Assembly (NCBI GenBank): GCA_964293585.1
Contig: CAXYYS010000009.1
Location: forward strand, 1-59,651
From: JAKVKY01 sp964293585
Lineage (GTDB): Bacteria > Bacillota > Negativicutes > Acidaminococcales > Acidaminococcaceae
Reading direction: 5' to 3'
DNA: 59,651 nt
A program made the translations under genes and the position numbers. The notes beneath the pieces are model-generated. The model saw only the letters and a list, made by a program, of their open reading frames with translations. It was not told the DNA's origin and searched no databases. Below are positions 50,136 through 58,822 of the stretch, in pieces (the first letter of the stretch is position 1; each line of letters opens with the position of its first letter).

Positions 50136-51176
50136 ATGATGCAAAAATATAATGTGGCCATCCTGGGAGCTACCGGGGCAGTGGGAACTGAATTTATCAA
50201 CCTGATTGAGGAACGGGATTTCCCGTTTAACGAACTGCGGCTGCTGGCCTCTAAGCGCAGCGCCGGTACCAAGCTGACCGTGAAGGGTAAAACTTATACG
50301 GTGGAAGAAGCTACGCCGGATTCTTTTAAAGGTATGGACATCGCGCTTTTTGCCGGCGGCAGCATCTCCAAGGAGTTTGCTCCCTACGCCGTCAAGGCCG
50401 GTGCGGTGGTCATCGACAACTCCAGTACTTTCCGCATGGATCCTGATGTTCCTTTGATTGTGCCGGAGATTAATCCCCAGGCCATCTTAAAACATCACGG
50501 GATCATCGCCAACCCCAACTGTTCCACCATCATCATGCTGATGGCGCTGAAACCTTTGTATGACCTGGCCAGGATCAAACGTATCGTGGTCAGCACCTAC
50601 CAGGCGGTAAGCGGCGCCGGCAAGGCAGGTATTGATGAGCTTACCGATGAGACTAAGGCCTACAGCGAGGGCAAAGAGATGATTCCCCATATCCTGCCTT
50701 CCGCCAGCCTGGCCAAACATTTTCCTATCGCCTTTAACCTGATCCCGCAGATTGATGTCTTCCTGGATAACCTGTATACCAAGGAAGAGATGAAGATGGT
50801 CAACGAGACCCGCAAGATTTTTGACGACCAGGAGATGCGCATCACGGCTACCACGGTGCGGGTGCCGGTATACCGCAGCCACAGCGAAAGCGTGAACGTG
50901 GAATTTGAACACGACCTGGATCTGGCAGACATGCGCAAGGCGCTGGAGAATTTCCCCGGGGTGCAGGTGCTGGACGCACCTAACGAGCAAGTGTATCCCA
51001 TGCCTTTATATACCAGCGGCAAGAACGACTGCTATGTGGGCCGGCTGCGCCGGGATGAATCCAATCCCAACACCTTTAACTTCTGGGTGGTAGGCGACCA
51101 GATTCGCAAGGGCGCGGCTTTAAACGCGCTGCAGATCGCCGAAGTGATGATTAAGAACGGCTGGCTGCAAAAATAA
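50136..51176 (+). CDS. asd: Aspartate-semialdehyde dehydrogenase
   Basis: Reduces aspartyl phosphate to the semialdehyde that DapA uses. The 346 residues show the Rossmann loop VAILGATGAVGTEFI, LLASKRSAGTKL, VIDNSSTFRMDPDVPLIVPEINP, the catalytic cysteine in NPNCSTIIM and the histidine region in VPVYRSHSESVNVEFE. Two ATGs (50136 and 50139) stand together behind AGAGGG. Operon order after dapB supports the call. Confidence 0.96.
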   Translation: MMQKYNVAILGATGAVGTEFINLIEERDFPFNELRLLASKRSAGTKLTVKGKTYTVEEATPDSFKGMDIALFAGGSISKEFAPYAVKAGAVVIDNSSTFRMDPDVPLIVPEINPQAILKHHGIIANPNCSTIIMLMALKPLYDLARIKRIVVSTYQAVSGAGKAGIDELTDETKAYSEGKEMIPHILPSASLAKHFPIAFNLIPQIDVFLDNLYTKEEMKMVNETRKIFDDQEMRITATTVRVPVYRSHSESVNVEFEHDLDLADMRKALENFPGVQVLDAPNEQVYPMPLYTSGKNDCYVGRLRRDESNPNTFNFWVVGDQIRKGAALNALQIAEVMIKNGWLQK

Positions 51177-51210
51177 AAGTTTCGTAGAAGTTTTTACAGG
51201 CTGACGACTG

Positions 51211-51226
51211 CCGGAGCTAAATCCGG
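51211..51226 (+). repeat. Small hairpin in the asd-lysC gap
   Basis: CCGGA (51211-51215), GCTAAA, TCCGG (51222-51226). The 114-base gap is otherwise without coding or known regulatory sequence. Confidence 0.35.
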
Positions 51227-51290
51227 TCGGGTCGCACGGCTAAAAATCAGGGTCAGATGAGGGGACCCGGAGCAGGGAAGGAATTTTGCG

Positions 51291-52508
51291 ATGAAGATTA
51301 TCGTACAAAAATTTGGCGGCACTTCCGTGAACTCGGAAGAGGCACGCCAGGCTGTGACCAAAAAAGTACAGCAGGCTTTGGCTAAAGGCTTCAGCCCGGT
51401 GGTGGTGGTTTCCGCCATGGGCAGGAAAGGCCAGCCGTATGCCACGGATACTTTGATCAATACCCTGAAAGACAATAATTTGTCCGTCCATGCCCGGGAG
51501 CTGGACCTGATGATGTGCTGCGGCGAGATTATCAGCGCCTGCGTCATGGCGGCCACTCTGCAAAAAGTAGGGCTGAACGCCTGCGCTTTAACCGGCGGCC
51601 AGGCGGGCATCGTCACAGATTCCCAGTACGGCGCCGCCCGGATTAAAACCATTCATACCGAAGCTTTGTTAAATCTGCTGAATGCAGATATCATCCCGGT
51701 GGTGTGCGGTTTTCAGGGCCAGACGGAGAATAACGCCAAGTTTACTACTTTAGGCCGGGGCGGCAGCGATACTACGGCGGCAGCTTTAGGCGCCGCCTTA
51801 AACGCCGAAGTGGTCGAGATTTACACCGACGTGGAAGGCATCATGACCGCCGATCCGCGGCTGGTAAAAGATGCCAGCCTGCTGGACCGGGTTTCCTACG
51901 GCGATGTGTGTCAGATGGCCCATCAGGGCGCAAAGGTCATCCATCCCCGGGCCGTGGAGATCGCCATGGCTAAAAATATTCCCCTGCTCATTAAGTCTAC
52001 CTTTAGCGACGCGCCCGGTACGCTTATCACGAATCCGGTGTGCTTTACCGGCGGGGAGGCCCAGATTAACGAAAAGAGTGCCAGCGGCGTGACTTCCATC
52101 ACCGGCATCGCCCAGTTCCGGGTGACGCTGACGCCCTCCGACCCAGCGAAGGGGCAGGCCCTGTTCGCAGATCTGGCGGAAGCCGGCATCAGCGTTGGCT
52201 GCCTGAACCTGTCCGAGACTTTGGCCATGTTCGCCGTCTACGATGACAAGGTGGCGCCTACTAAAAAACTGCTTACGGAACGTCAGTTTTCCTTTGTCTG
52301 CAACGAACATTGCGCCAAGGTCAGCGTGGTAGGCAGCTGCATGGAAGGCGTACCCGGTTACATGGCCCGGTTTGTCAGCGCGCTGGCCGCCAACAAAATC
52401 GGCATCCTGCAGACGGTGGACTCCGACGTGACTATCTCCGCCGTGATCAAGGACCAGTATGAGAAAGCAGCAGTGAATGCCTTGCACAGCGCCTTTAAAT
52501 TGGGCTGA
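51291..52508 (+). CDS. lysC: Aspartate kinase
   Basis: Phosphorylates aspartate, the first step to lysine, threonine and methionine. The 405 residues begin IIVQKFGGTSVNSEEA (KFGGTS motif) and include ARELDLMMCCGEIISA, TTLGRGGSDTTAAALGAAL and EIYTDVEGIMTADPRLV. Two ACT domains follow (GVTSITGIAQFRVTLTP and AKVSVVGSCMEGVPGYMARF), which suggest feedback control by an end product. ATG 51291 follows AGGGAAGG. Confidence 0.96.
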   Translation: MKIIVQKFGGTSVNSEEARQAVTKKVQQALAKGFSPVVVVSAMGRKGQPYATDTLINTLKDNNLSVHARELDLMMCCGEIISACVMAATLQKVGLNACALTGGQAGIVTDSQYGAARIKTIHTEALLNLLNADIIPVVCGFQGQTENNAKFTTLGRGGSDTTAAALGAALNAEVVEIYTDVEGIMTADPRLVKDASLLDRVSYGDVCQMAHQGAKVIHPRAVEIAMAKNIPLLIKSTFSDAPGTLITNPVCFTGGEAQINEKSASGVTSITGIAQFRVTLTPSDPAKGQALFADLAEAGISVGCLNLSETLAMFAVYDDKVAPTKKLLTERQFSFVCNEHCAKVSVVGSCMEGVPGYMARFVSALAANKIGILQTVDSDVTISAVIKDQYEKAAVNALHSAFKLG

Positions 52509-52597
52509 GCGGCAGTGACTTTACAAGCGAAAAACTTTCAAGATGAGTGCGTTAGGTAAAACAAGTTGGCGTGGAGTCAGAAAAGAGGAGTGTTAAA

Positions 52598-53494
52598 ATG
52601 AAGAACCCGTATTTTGGCAGATTATTAACAGCAATGGTGACGCCGTTTGCTAAGGATGGCAGCGTCAATTATCAGGCAGCCTGCGATTTGGCCGAGTGGC
52701 AGATCAACCACGGCACGGATGCCCTGGTGGTATGCGGCAGTACCGGCGAAGCAGCTACCATGACCATGGAGGAAAGACTGGAACTGTACCGTCAGGTGAT
52801 CAAGAGGATTAACAAGCGGGTGCCGATTATCGTAGGCACCGGTACCAACAGCACCAGCAGCACCATCGAAGCTACCCGTCTGGCAGCCGGCGTGGGTGTG
52901 GACGGCGTCCTGGTGGTAGGACCGTATTACAACAAGCCTACCCAGGAAGGTTACTACCAGCATTTTGCGGCGGTGGCCAAGAGCACCACGCTGCCCATCA
53001 TCGTTTATAACGTACCCGGACGTACCGGCGGCAATATTGCCCCGGCTACCGTAGCCAGGCTGGCCCGGGATTTTAAAAATATCGTGGCCATCAAGGAAGC
53101 TGCCGGCAACGTGGACCAGGTAGCGGAACTGTACCGCACTTTGCCGCCGGACTTTACCATTTACAGCGGCGACGATATCCTGATCCTGCCCTTCATGTCC
53201 GTAGGCGCTACCGGACTGGTGTCCGTGCTCAGCAATATCGGCGGCAAGCTTTTGAATGATGTGATGAACGCGTACCAGGCAGGCAAGGTCCAGGAAGCAG
53301 CTTATTTTAACTCTAAGATGGTTCCGGTGGCGCATGCCATGTTCCTGGAGACTAATCCCATCCCGGTTAAGGCCGCGGTAACTCTGGTGACCGGTATTGA
53401 CGCCGGCGAGCCCCGCCTGCCGCTGACACCCATCAGCGCTCCGGCTCTGGCTAAGCTGCAGGAAGTTTTAAAAGATAACAAGTTGATGCGATAA
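52598..53494 (+). CDS. dapA: 4-hydroxy-tetrahydrodipicolinate synthase (DapA)
   Basis: Condenses aspartate semialdehyde with pyruvate. The 298 residues show GRLLTAMVTPFAKDGSVN, VVCGSTGEAATMTMEER, IIVGTGTNSTSSTIE, the catalytic tyrosine in IVYNVPGRTGGN and the Schiff-base lysine in IVAIKEAAGN. The open frame begins at a GTG (52571), but ATG 52598 has AGAGGAG at 7 nt. It ends the operon; a terminator follows. Confidence 0.97.
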   Translation: MKNPYFGRLLTAMVTPFAKDGSVNYQAACDLAEWQINHGTDALVVCGSTGEAATMTMEERLELYRQVIKRINKRVPIIVGTGTNSTSSTIEATRLAAGVGVDGVLVVGPYYNKPTQEGYYQHFAAVAKSTTLPIIVYNVPGRTGGNIAPATVARLARDFKNIVAIKEAAGNVDQVAELYRTLPPDFTIYSGDDILILPFMSVGATGLVSVLSNIGGKLLNDVMNAYQAGKVQEAAYFNSKMVPVAHAMFLETNPIPVKAAVTLVTGIDAGEPRLPLTPISAPALAKLQEVLKDNKLMR

Positions 53495-53511
53495 CTACTT
53501 GTGCGCAGACC

Positions 53512-53537
53512 TTGCTTAAGGCCTGCGCATTTTTTTA
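53512..53537 (+). terminator. Rho-independent terminator of the dap operon
   Basis: TGCGCAG (53512-53518) pairs with CTGCGCA (53523-53529); a run of eight T follows. The few loop bases are bounded by CTT/AAG-like pairing. Confidence 0.85.
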
Positions 53538-53557
53538 CGGACAGGGGCCGGTAAAAG

Positions 53558-53566
53558 TGGTAAAAT
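53558..53566 (+). promoter_or_regulatory. Extended -10 promoter for the first NlpC/P60 gene
   Basis: TGG plus TAAAAT (53558-53566), about 110 nt before the coding start; the -35 is unclear. Confidence 0.45.
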
Positions 53567-53617
53567 AAATGATGGACAAGAAGTTTAGATGGGAAAAGAA
53601 ACACCGTACTGGCAGGG

Positions 53618-53659
53618 ACGCCGGCATTTGACCGTGCCGGCCTGAGCAGGTACCGGCGT
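53618..53659 (+). promoter_or_regulatory. Leader with two mutually exclusive hairpins
   Basis: GCCGGCA (53620-53626) can pair with TGCCGGC (53635-53641), or the overlapping ACGCCGG (53618-53624) can pair with CCGGCGT (53653-53659). The second structure ends 2 nt before the Shine-Dalgarno GGAGGAGG (53662-53669). Confidence 0.4.
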
Positions 53660-53674
53660 GTGGAGGAGGCTTCC

Positions 53675-55054
53675 GTGTACGCAAAAATTTTTCTGGCCCT
53701 GGCGCCGCTGCTCTGGTATATGAGCGTAGCTATGGCCGGTATCATCCAGGAGGGACCGCTGACGAAAGCGGACTACTGGGTAAAGCAGAATCCTGACGGC
53801 GAGCAGGTGCTTTTGGATGCCGCCGGGATTCAGGCATATAATGAAAAAGTTTTACAAAGCGACCAGAAGCTGCTGGTGGTGGATTTAGCTGCTTTTCCGC
53901 AGCTGCTGGACGGTAAGGCGGTGCGCAAGACCCTGACCAATTATGCTTATCTGCGGGGAACGCTTTACGCCGGCGGCAAACTTTTTACAGCGGCGGAGCG
54001 GGAACGGTTGCAAGCGCTGACGGACCCGGGCACGGTTCCGCCGGTGGTGGTGACCCGGTACGGCGTGGCCGTACAACACAGTTCCCTGCGTAACCTGCCC
54101 CGGGAGGAAGGTTTGTACGAGGAAGCGGACGACCATTATTATGACGTCCTGCAGGACACGGTAGTGGAACCGGGGGACCCGGTGGCCATTTTGCACGCGT
54201 CTAAGGATCAGCAATATTTTTACGTGCAGATGTATAACGTGCGGGGCTGGCTGCTGCAAAAAGATGTGGCGCTGACTACCCGGGACCACTGGCTCCGGTA
54301 TGTGCAGCCGCCAAAATTTGTGCAGGTGGTGGACAAGGAGTATCAGGTGCCGGGCCCGGCGGGTAAAGTTTTTTACCTGATGGGCGGCAAGCTGCTTTTA
54401 CAGCAAGAAGGACCTAAAAATTATACGGTGCTGCTGCCGTACCGGGATCAGTGGGGCCGGCTCTGGGAAAAAACCGTGCAGCTGCCCAAAACAGCGGCTC
54501 TGCATGTTGGCTATCTGCCCTATACTTCTAATAATGTGGTGCGTCAGGCTTTTAAATTTTACGGCAATCCCTACGGCTGGGGCGGCAGTTTCCGCAGCGT
54601 GGATTGTTCCAGCCTGGTGGATTCTATTTACAAGACCATGGGCCTCATCCTGCCACGTAACTCCGACCAGCTGCGCCGTTGTCCTTTAGGCGGGCGCCGG
54701 GATTTGACGGGGGCCAGCCATGAGCAGCGGCAGCTGGTGTACCGGGAGCTGCGTCCCGGCGCTACCATCCATATGCCGGGCCATGTGATGGTTTATCTGG
54801 GCCAGGCGGATAATAAGCCTTATGTGATTCATGCCGCCAGCAGCTATTACGAAGCGGGCGCGGCGACAGGCCAAGGCAGTCACAGGCTGCAGGCAGGCGG
54901 ACGGCCCTGGTATAAAGTGTATGTGCGCAAGGTGCTGGTCAGCGACCTGGAACTGCACGGCAGGGACGGCAGGATGTTTGCGGACCGGGCCACCAGCGTC
55001 CGGGATTACGACTTGCAGGATTTTACGCCGGCGGCTGGTGCCGCGGCAAAGTAG
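53675..55054 (+). CDS. Secreted NlpC/P60 cell-wall hydrolase with SH3b domains (copy 1)
   Basis: A 459-residue exported peptidase likely to cut muropeptide stems (gamma-D-Glu/diaminopimelate type). It has a signal peptide (residues 1-22, ending near VAMA), an N-terminal helical domain (LTKADYWVKQNPDGEQVL), two SH3b domains (about 120-290) and an NlpC/P60 domain whose nucleophile is in SVDCSSLVDSIYKTMG, with the histidine in IHMPGHVMVYLG. The order matches the N_NLPC_P60-SH3b1-SH3b2-NLPC_P60 architecture. The frame opens at GTG 53660, but GTG 53675 lies 5 nt after GGAGGAGG and starts the signal peptide. A close paralogue follows. Confidence 0.9.
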   Translation: MYAKIFLALAPLLWYMSVAMAGIIQEGPLTKADYWVKQNPDGEQVLLDAAGIQAYNEKVLQSDQKLLVVDLAAFPQLLDGKAVRKTLTNYAYLRGTLYAGGKLFTAAERERLQALTDPGTVPPVVVTRYGVAVQHSSLRNLPREEGLYEEADDHYYDVLQDTVVEPGDPVAILHASKDQQYFYVQMYNVRGWLLQKDVALTTRDHWLRYVQPPKFVQVVDKEYQVPGPAGKVFYLMGGKLLLQQEGPKNYTVLLPYRDQWGRLWEKTVQLPKTAALHVGYLPYTSNNVVRQAFKFYGNPYGWGGSFRSVDCSSLVDSIYKTMGLILPRNSDQLRRCPLGGRRDLTGASHEQRQLVYRELRPGATIHMPGHVMVYLGQADNKPYVIHAASSYYEAGAATGQGSHRLQAGGRPWYKVYVRKVLVSDLELHGRDGRMFADRATSVRDYDLQDFTPAAGAAAK

Positions 55055-55126
55055 CACCGTAAACGGCAAGCGGTGCTGCGGTACAGAGGGTGTTTGCTCA
55101 GTTATTAATAAAGTGAGGGAGCCATC

Positions 55127-56416
55127 ATGAAGCGATTACAAAAAATTTTGGCTGTAACGGCGGTAAGTTTGGCGTGTGCCGTGCCGGCCTGGGCCGGGAT
55201 CGTGGCCACGGGGCCGATGACCACGGCGGAGTACTGGACCAAACATAATCCGGCCGGCAATATGCTGATCTTAAACGCGGCGGAAGTGCAGGCTTTTAAT
55301 AAGCGGGTACGCCAGGCGTCTCCGGAAATGGCAGACCTGGCTAGCCTGCCGGCGCAAATTAACGGCGCTCCGGTGAAGACCGCCTTGATGAATTATAGTG
55401 GGCTGGCAGATACCCAGTATGTGAAAGGCCATGTGGCGGATGAAAAATATAAGGCGCTGCTGAAAAGATTAACCAATGTGAACGCAGTGCCGGCGCTGAT
55501 TAAACCACGCTATGCCGTGGTGACCCAGCGGGCCAATATCCGCACGCTGCCCACGGATCTAGGCATGTTTGACACGGCTACGGATATTTACTACGACAAT
55601 CTGCAGGAAACTGCCATCGATCCCGGCGAACCGGTGGCCATTTATCATGCCAGTAGCAACAGCCAGTTCTACTATGTGCAGAGCTACAACTACCGGGGCT
55701 GGCTTAATAAATATGCCCTGGGCCTGACGGATCGTGCTACCTGGCTCAAGTTTGTGGAGCCGTCCCGCTTTTTAGTGGTCACCGCCAAGGAATACCGCCT
55801 GCCGCTGGGCAAGCAGGAACTGTATTATCAGCAGGGTTCCCGCCTCCTCTACGACGGGGAGCAGAACGGGCACTACGTGGTGACGGTGCCGGAACGGGAT
55901 GTGAAAGGCCAGCTGGTAACCACCAAACGGGACCTGGCAAAAAGCAGCAGTCTCAGCGTTGGTTATCTGGATTACACCGAGAACAATATCATCCGGGAAG
56001 CGTTTAAGTTTTACGGCAACGAATATGGCTGGGGCGGACTTTTAAACAGTGTGGATTGCAGCTCCCTGGTGGCGGATGCTTACCGGACCTGCGGTATCGA
56101 ATTGCCCCGGAACGCCCGGCAGCAAAAAGTTACCGCCGGCCTGAACCTGGACCTGACGCCGCTCAGCCATGAGCAGCGTTTTGCCGCTTTCCGGAAACTG
56201 AATCCTGCTTCTACCATCCATCTGGGCAAGACCCATGTGATGCTTTATTTAGGCATGCAAAACGGCCAGCCGTATGTGCTCCATGCCAGCAGCAGTTATT
56301 ACGACAACGGCCAGAAAATCTATGCCCGTAAGGTGCTGGTCAGCGACCTGAACCTGCACAACAAAAATGGGTATACTTTCTTTGACGCGGCGGATAACTG
56401 CCGCACGTTTGAATAA
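55127..56416 (+). CDS. Secreted NlpC/P60 cell-wall hydrolase with SH3b domains (copy 2)
   Basis: A 429-residue paralogue of the preceding protein with the same domain order. The signal peptide is clear (MKRLQKILAVTAVSLACAVPAWA). The N-terminal domain reads MTTAEYWTKHNPAGNMLIL, and the SH3b region follows with ANIRTLPTDLGMF and NYRGWLNKYALGL. The catalytic cysteine is in SVDCSSLVADAYRTCGIELPRNA, and the histidine in HLGKTHVMLYLG. It lacks the Arg/Gly-rich insertion near the C-terminus of copy 1. ATG 55127 follows TGAGGGAG. It lies 72 nt after copy 1, a tandem duplication. Confidence 0.92.
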   Translation: MKRLQKILAVTAVSLACAVPAWAGIVATGPMTTAEYWTKHNPAGNMLILNAAEVQAFNKRVRQASPEMADLASLPAQINGAPVKTALMNYSGLADTQYVKGHVADEKYKALLKRLTNVNAVPALIKPRYAVVTQRANIRTLPTDLGMFDTATDIYYDNLQETAIDPGEPVAIYHASSNSQFYYVQSYNYRGWLNKYALGLTDRATWLKFVEPSRFLVVTAKEYRLPLGKQELYYQQGSRLLYDGEQNGHYVVTVPERDVKGQLVTTKRDLAKSSSLSVGYLDYTENNIIREAFKFYGNEYGWGGLLNSVDCSSLVADAYRTCGIELPRNARQQKVTAGLNLDLTPLSHEQRFAAFRKLNPASTIHLGKTHVMLYLGMQNGQPYVLHASSSYYDNGQKIYARKVLVSDLNLHNKNGYTFFDAADNCRTFE

Positions 56417-56495
56417 GCGGCGGCGCAACTGCGCAGCTGAATTTTGTACCGGGGCACCAGCTGACCCGGATTAATTTCTCTATCGAGGTGTCTGT

Positions 56496-57977
56496 ATGAG
56501 TAAACAATTAACTTTGCAGGTAGCATCTTTTGCCAAGGCAGATTATGCCAAGGCGGATGCCGTACTAGTATTTTTAGGAACAAAATGTCTGCCGCTTTTA
56601 GGCAAGACCGGTCTGCCCGCTGCTCTCCAAAAAGTGGTGGCCGCTGCGGCCGCGCAGGAGGAACAAGTGACGGTGGCCGGCCAGCTGACCAGTCTGCTGG
56701 TACCACGTGGTAAAAGATTAACGAAGGTGGTTATCGCCGGTCTGGGTACGGCAGGCACTACTGCCGAGCTGCGTAAGGCTGCCGGCAGCGCTATCCGCAC
56801 CTTACAGGAAGGCAGGTATGCCACGGCGGTAGTAGTGGCGCCGCTGCTCCTGGAAACAGCCAGGGCGGCGCAGCTGCAGGCGGTCCTGGAAGGTTTGGAA
56901 CTGGGCAACTATGAGTTTAACGTTTATAAATCCCAGGTTAAGAGGCTGGAACCTTTAACGGTCACGGTCCTGACAGCTGCAAAAAGCAGCCGCCGCATCT
57001 TAAAGGAAGCACATATTATCGCGGACAGCATCAATTATGTGCGGGAGCTGGTCAACGAGCCCGGCAATATTTTGAATCCCGAAGTATTTGCCGAGGAAGC
57101 CAGGCTTGTAGCCAAGGAGTACGGGCTGGCCCTGGAAATTTTAGACGAGCAGGCCATGGCGAAGAAAAATATGGGGGCGCTGCTGGCGGTAGGCCAGGGC
57201 AGCATCCATCCGTCCCGGCTCATCACGCTGACTTATAACGGCGCCGGGGATAAACCTTTTCTGGCACTGGTAGGCAAAGGCATTACTTTTGACAGCGGCG
57301 GTATCTCTATAAAACCCGACGACAACATGGGCGAGATGAAAGACGATATGACCGGCGCCGGCGATGTGCTGGGAGCTTTGCGGGCCATCGCGGCGTTAAA
57401 ACTGCCGGTAAATGTGCTGGGCATCATGGCCTGTGCCGAAAATATGCCAGGCGGCAGCGCCCAGCGTCCCGGTGACATCGTCCGGAGCGCCAGCGGCAAG
57501 ACCATCGAAGTTATCTCCACTGACGCGGAAGGACGCATGGTCCTGGCGGATGCGGTGTGGTACGCCGGTTATTTAGGCGCCGTCAAAGTGGTGGATATTG
57601 CCACTCTTACCGGTGCGGTGAGCGTGGCTTTAGGCAAAGAGACCAGCGCCATCATCAGTAACGATGACCAGCTGGCGCAGGCTATCAAGGACAGCGGCGC
57701 CCGGGTAGGCGAAAGCTGGTGGCAGCTGCCCAGCCTGCCGGATCTGGCGGCGGCCATCAAGAGCGATGTGGCCGATGTGAAGAACAGTGCCGGCCGTCCC
57801 GGCGGCTGTATCACCGGCGGTCTCTTTATCGGCAGCTTTGTGAAAAAAGATTTGCCCTGGGCCCATCTGGACATCGGCGGCACTTCTACCGCCACCAAGA
57901 CCAGCGGCCATATCGTCCAGGGCGGTACCGGTTTTGGTACGGCGACGCTGATCGAGCTGGCCCGGAGTTTAGCATGA
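56496..57977 (+). CDS. pepA: Leucyl aminopeptidase (M17)
   Basis: Hexameric two-metal aminopeptidase that finishes peptide breakdown. The 493 residues hold an N-terminal macro-like domain and the M17 catalytic domain with VGKGITFDSGGISIKP, DMTGAGDVLGALRA, the STDAEGRMVLAD signature (Asn of the usual NTDAEGR is Ser) and IATLTGAVSVALG. Metal ligands Lys, Asp and Glu are all present. ATG 56496 follows a GAGGTG site. Its stop overlaps the PHP gene. Lying after two muropeptide hydrolases, it may process released peptides, though it acts in the cytoplasm. Confidence 0.93.
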   Translation: MSKQLTLQVASFAKADYAKADAVLVFLGTKCLPLLGKTGLPAALQKVVAAAAAQEEQVTVAGQLTSLLVPRGKRLTKVVIAGLGTAGTTAELRKAAGSAIRTLQEGRYATAVVVAPLLLETARAAQLQAVLEGLELGNYEFNVYKSQVKRLEPLTVTVLTAAKSSRRILKEAHIIADSINYVRELVNEPGNILNPEVFAEEARLVAKEYGLALEILDEQAMAKKNMGALLAVGQGSIHPSRLITLTYNGAGDKPFLALVGKGITFDSGGISIKPDDNMGEMKDDMTGAGDVLGALRAIAALKLPVNVLGIMACAENMPGGSAQRPGDIVRSASGKTIEVISTDAEGRMVLADAVWYAGYLGAVKVVDIATLTGAVSVALGKETSAIISNDDQLAQAIKDSGARVGESWWQLPSLPDLAAAIKSDVADVKNSAGRPGGCITGGLFIGSFVKKDLPWAHLDIGGTSTATKTSGHIVQGGTGFGTATLIELARSLA

Positions 57978-58813
57978 GCCTGGTCGATCTGCATCTGCAC
58001 AGTACTTTTTCGGACGGTGTCTATACGCCTGCCCAGCTGGTGGAACAGGCGGCAGCGGCCCGGCTTACGGTGGTGGCCCTGACCGACCACGATACCTTGA
58101 ACGGCATCCCGGAATTTTTTGCCGCCGGAGCCAAAGCCGGCCTGCAGGTTATCCCGGGAGTGGAACTGGGCAGCCAGGCCGGAGATGCTTCGGTGCATAT
58201 CCTGGGTTACGGGGTGCGGTCTGATAATGAGCCGCTTCTGACCAATATGCTGCGGCTGCGGCATGCCCGGGAAACCCGTCTGCAAAAAATTTTAGGCAAG
58301 TTAAAGGAACACGGCATAGTGGTCCAGGTGGAGGAATGCGATCCCCGGAACCGGGCGGTGGGACGTCCCCATGTAGCCAAGGCCATGGTGGCCAAGGGTT
58401 ATGTGCAGGGCGTCCAGGAAGCTTTTGACAAATATCTGGGCCGGGGCAAACCTTGTTATGTGCCTCAGCCGAAGCTGACGCCGCTGGAAGCCGTGCACCT
58501 GATTCACGGCGCCGGGGGGCTGGCCGTCCTGGCCCATCCGGAAGAAGTGGGCGACAGGGCTCTGCTGACGCAAATTTTTGCCGGCGTGCCTTTGGACGGT
58601 CTGGAAGTCTATCATCCTTCGGCCCGCAACGTGCCGGGTGCGTACGCTTTTTGGCAGGACTTTGCCGCCGCCCGGGGCAAATTTTACACCGGCGGCAGCG
58701 ATTTTCACGGTCATGCCGACAGATACCCTAGGCATTTGGGCGAATTTGCGGTACAATCAGAGTGGTTAGAGTTATGCTGGCAGCAGCCAGTCATTAAAAA
58801 ATTTTTACGCTAA
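57974..58813 (+). CDS. PHP domain phosphoesterase (RNase AM/YciV-like)
   Basis: A 279-residue PHP-family metal phosphoesterase; relatives dephosphorylate 3',5'-bisphosphate nucleosides and trim RNA 5' ends. The four PHP motifs are DLHLHSTFSDG (residues 4-14), LTDHDTLNGI, PGVELGSQ and the C-terminal GSDFHGHAD, with the internal GRPHVAKAMVAKGY and VLAHPEEV. The open frame extends back to 57719, but ATG 57974 overlaps the pepA stop (ATGA) and gives the normal N-terminus MSLVDLHLH. Confidence 0.9.
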   Translation: MSLVDLHLHSTFSDGVYTPAQLVEQAAAARLTVVALTDHDTLNGIPEFFAAGAKAGLQVIPGVELGSQAGDASVHILGYGVRSDNEPLLTNMLRLRHARETRLQKILGKLKEHGIVVQVEECDPRNRAVGRPHVAKAMVAKGYVQGVQEAFDKYLGRGKPCYVPQPKLTPLEAVHLIHGAGGLAVLAHPEEVGDRALLTQIFAGVPLDGLEVYHPSARNVPGAYAFWQDFAAARGKFYTGGSDFHGHADRYPRHLGEFAVQSEWLELCWQQPVIKKFLR

Positions 58814-58822
58814 GGGGATATC

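Noticed and set aside
57719..57973. Upstream extension of the PHP gene into pepA
   Set aside because: The extra residues are the out-of-frame translation of pepA; the ATGA overlap at 57974 gives the normal start.
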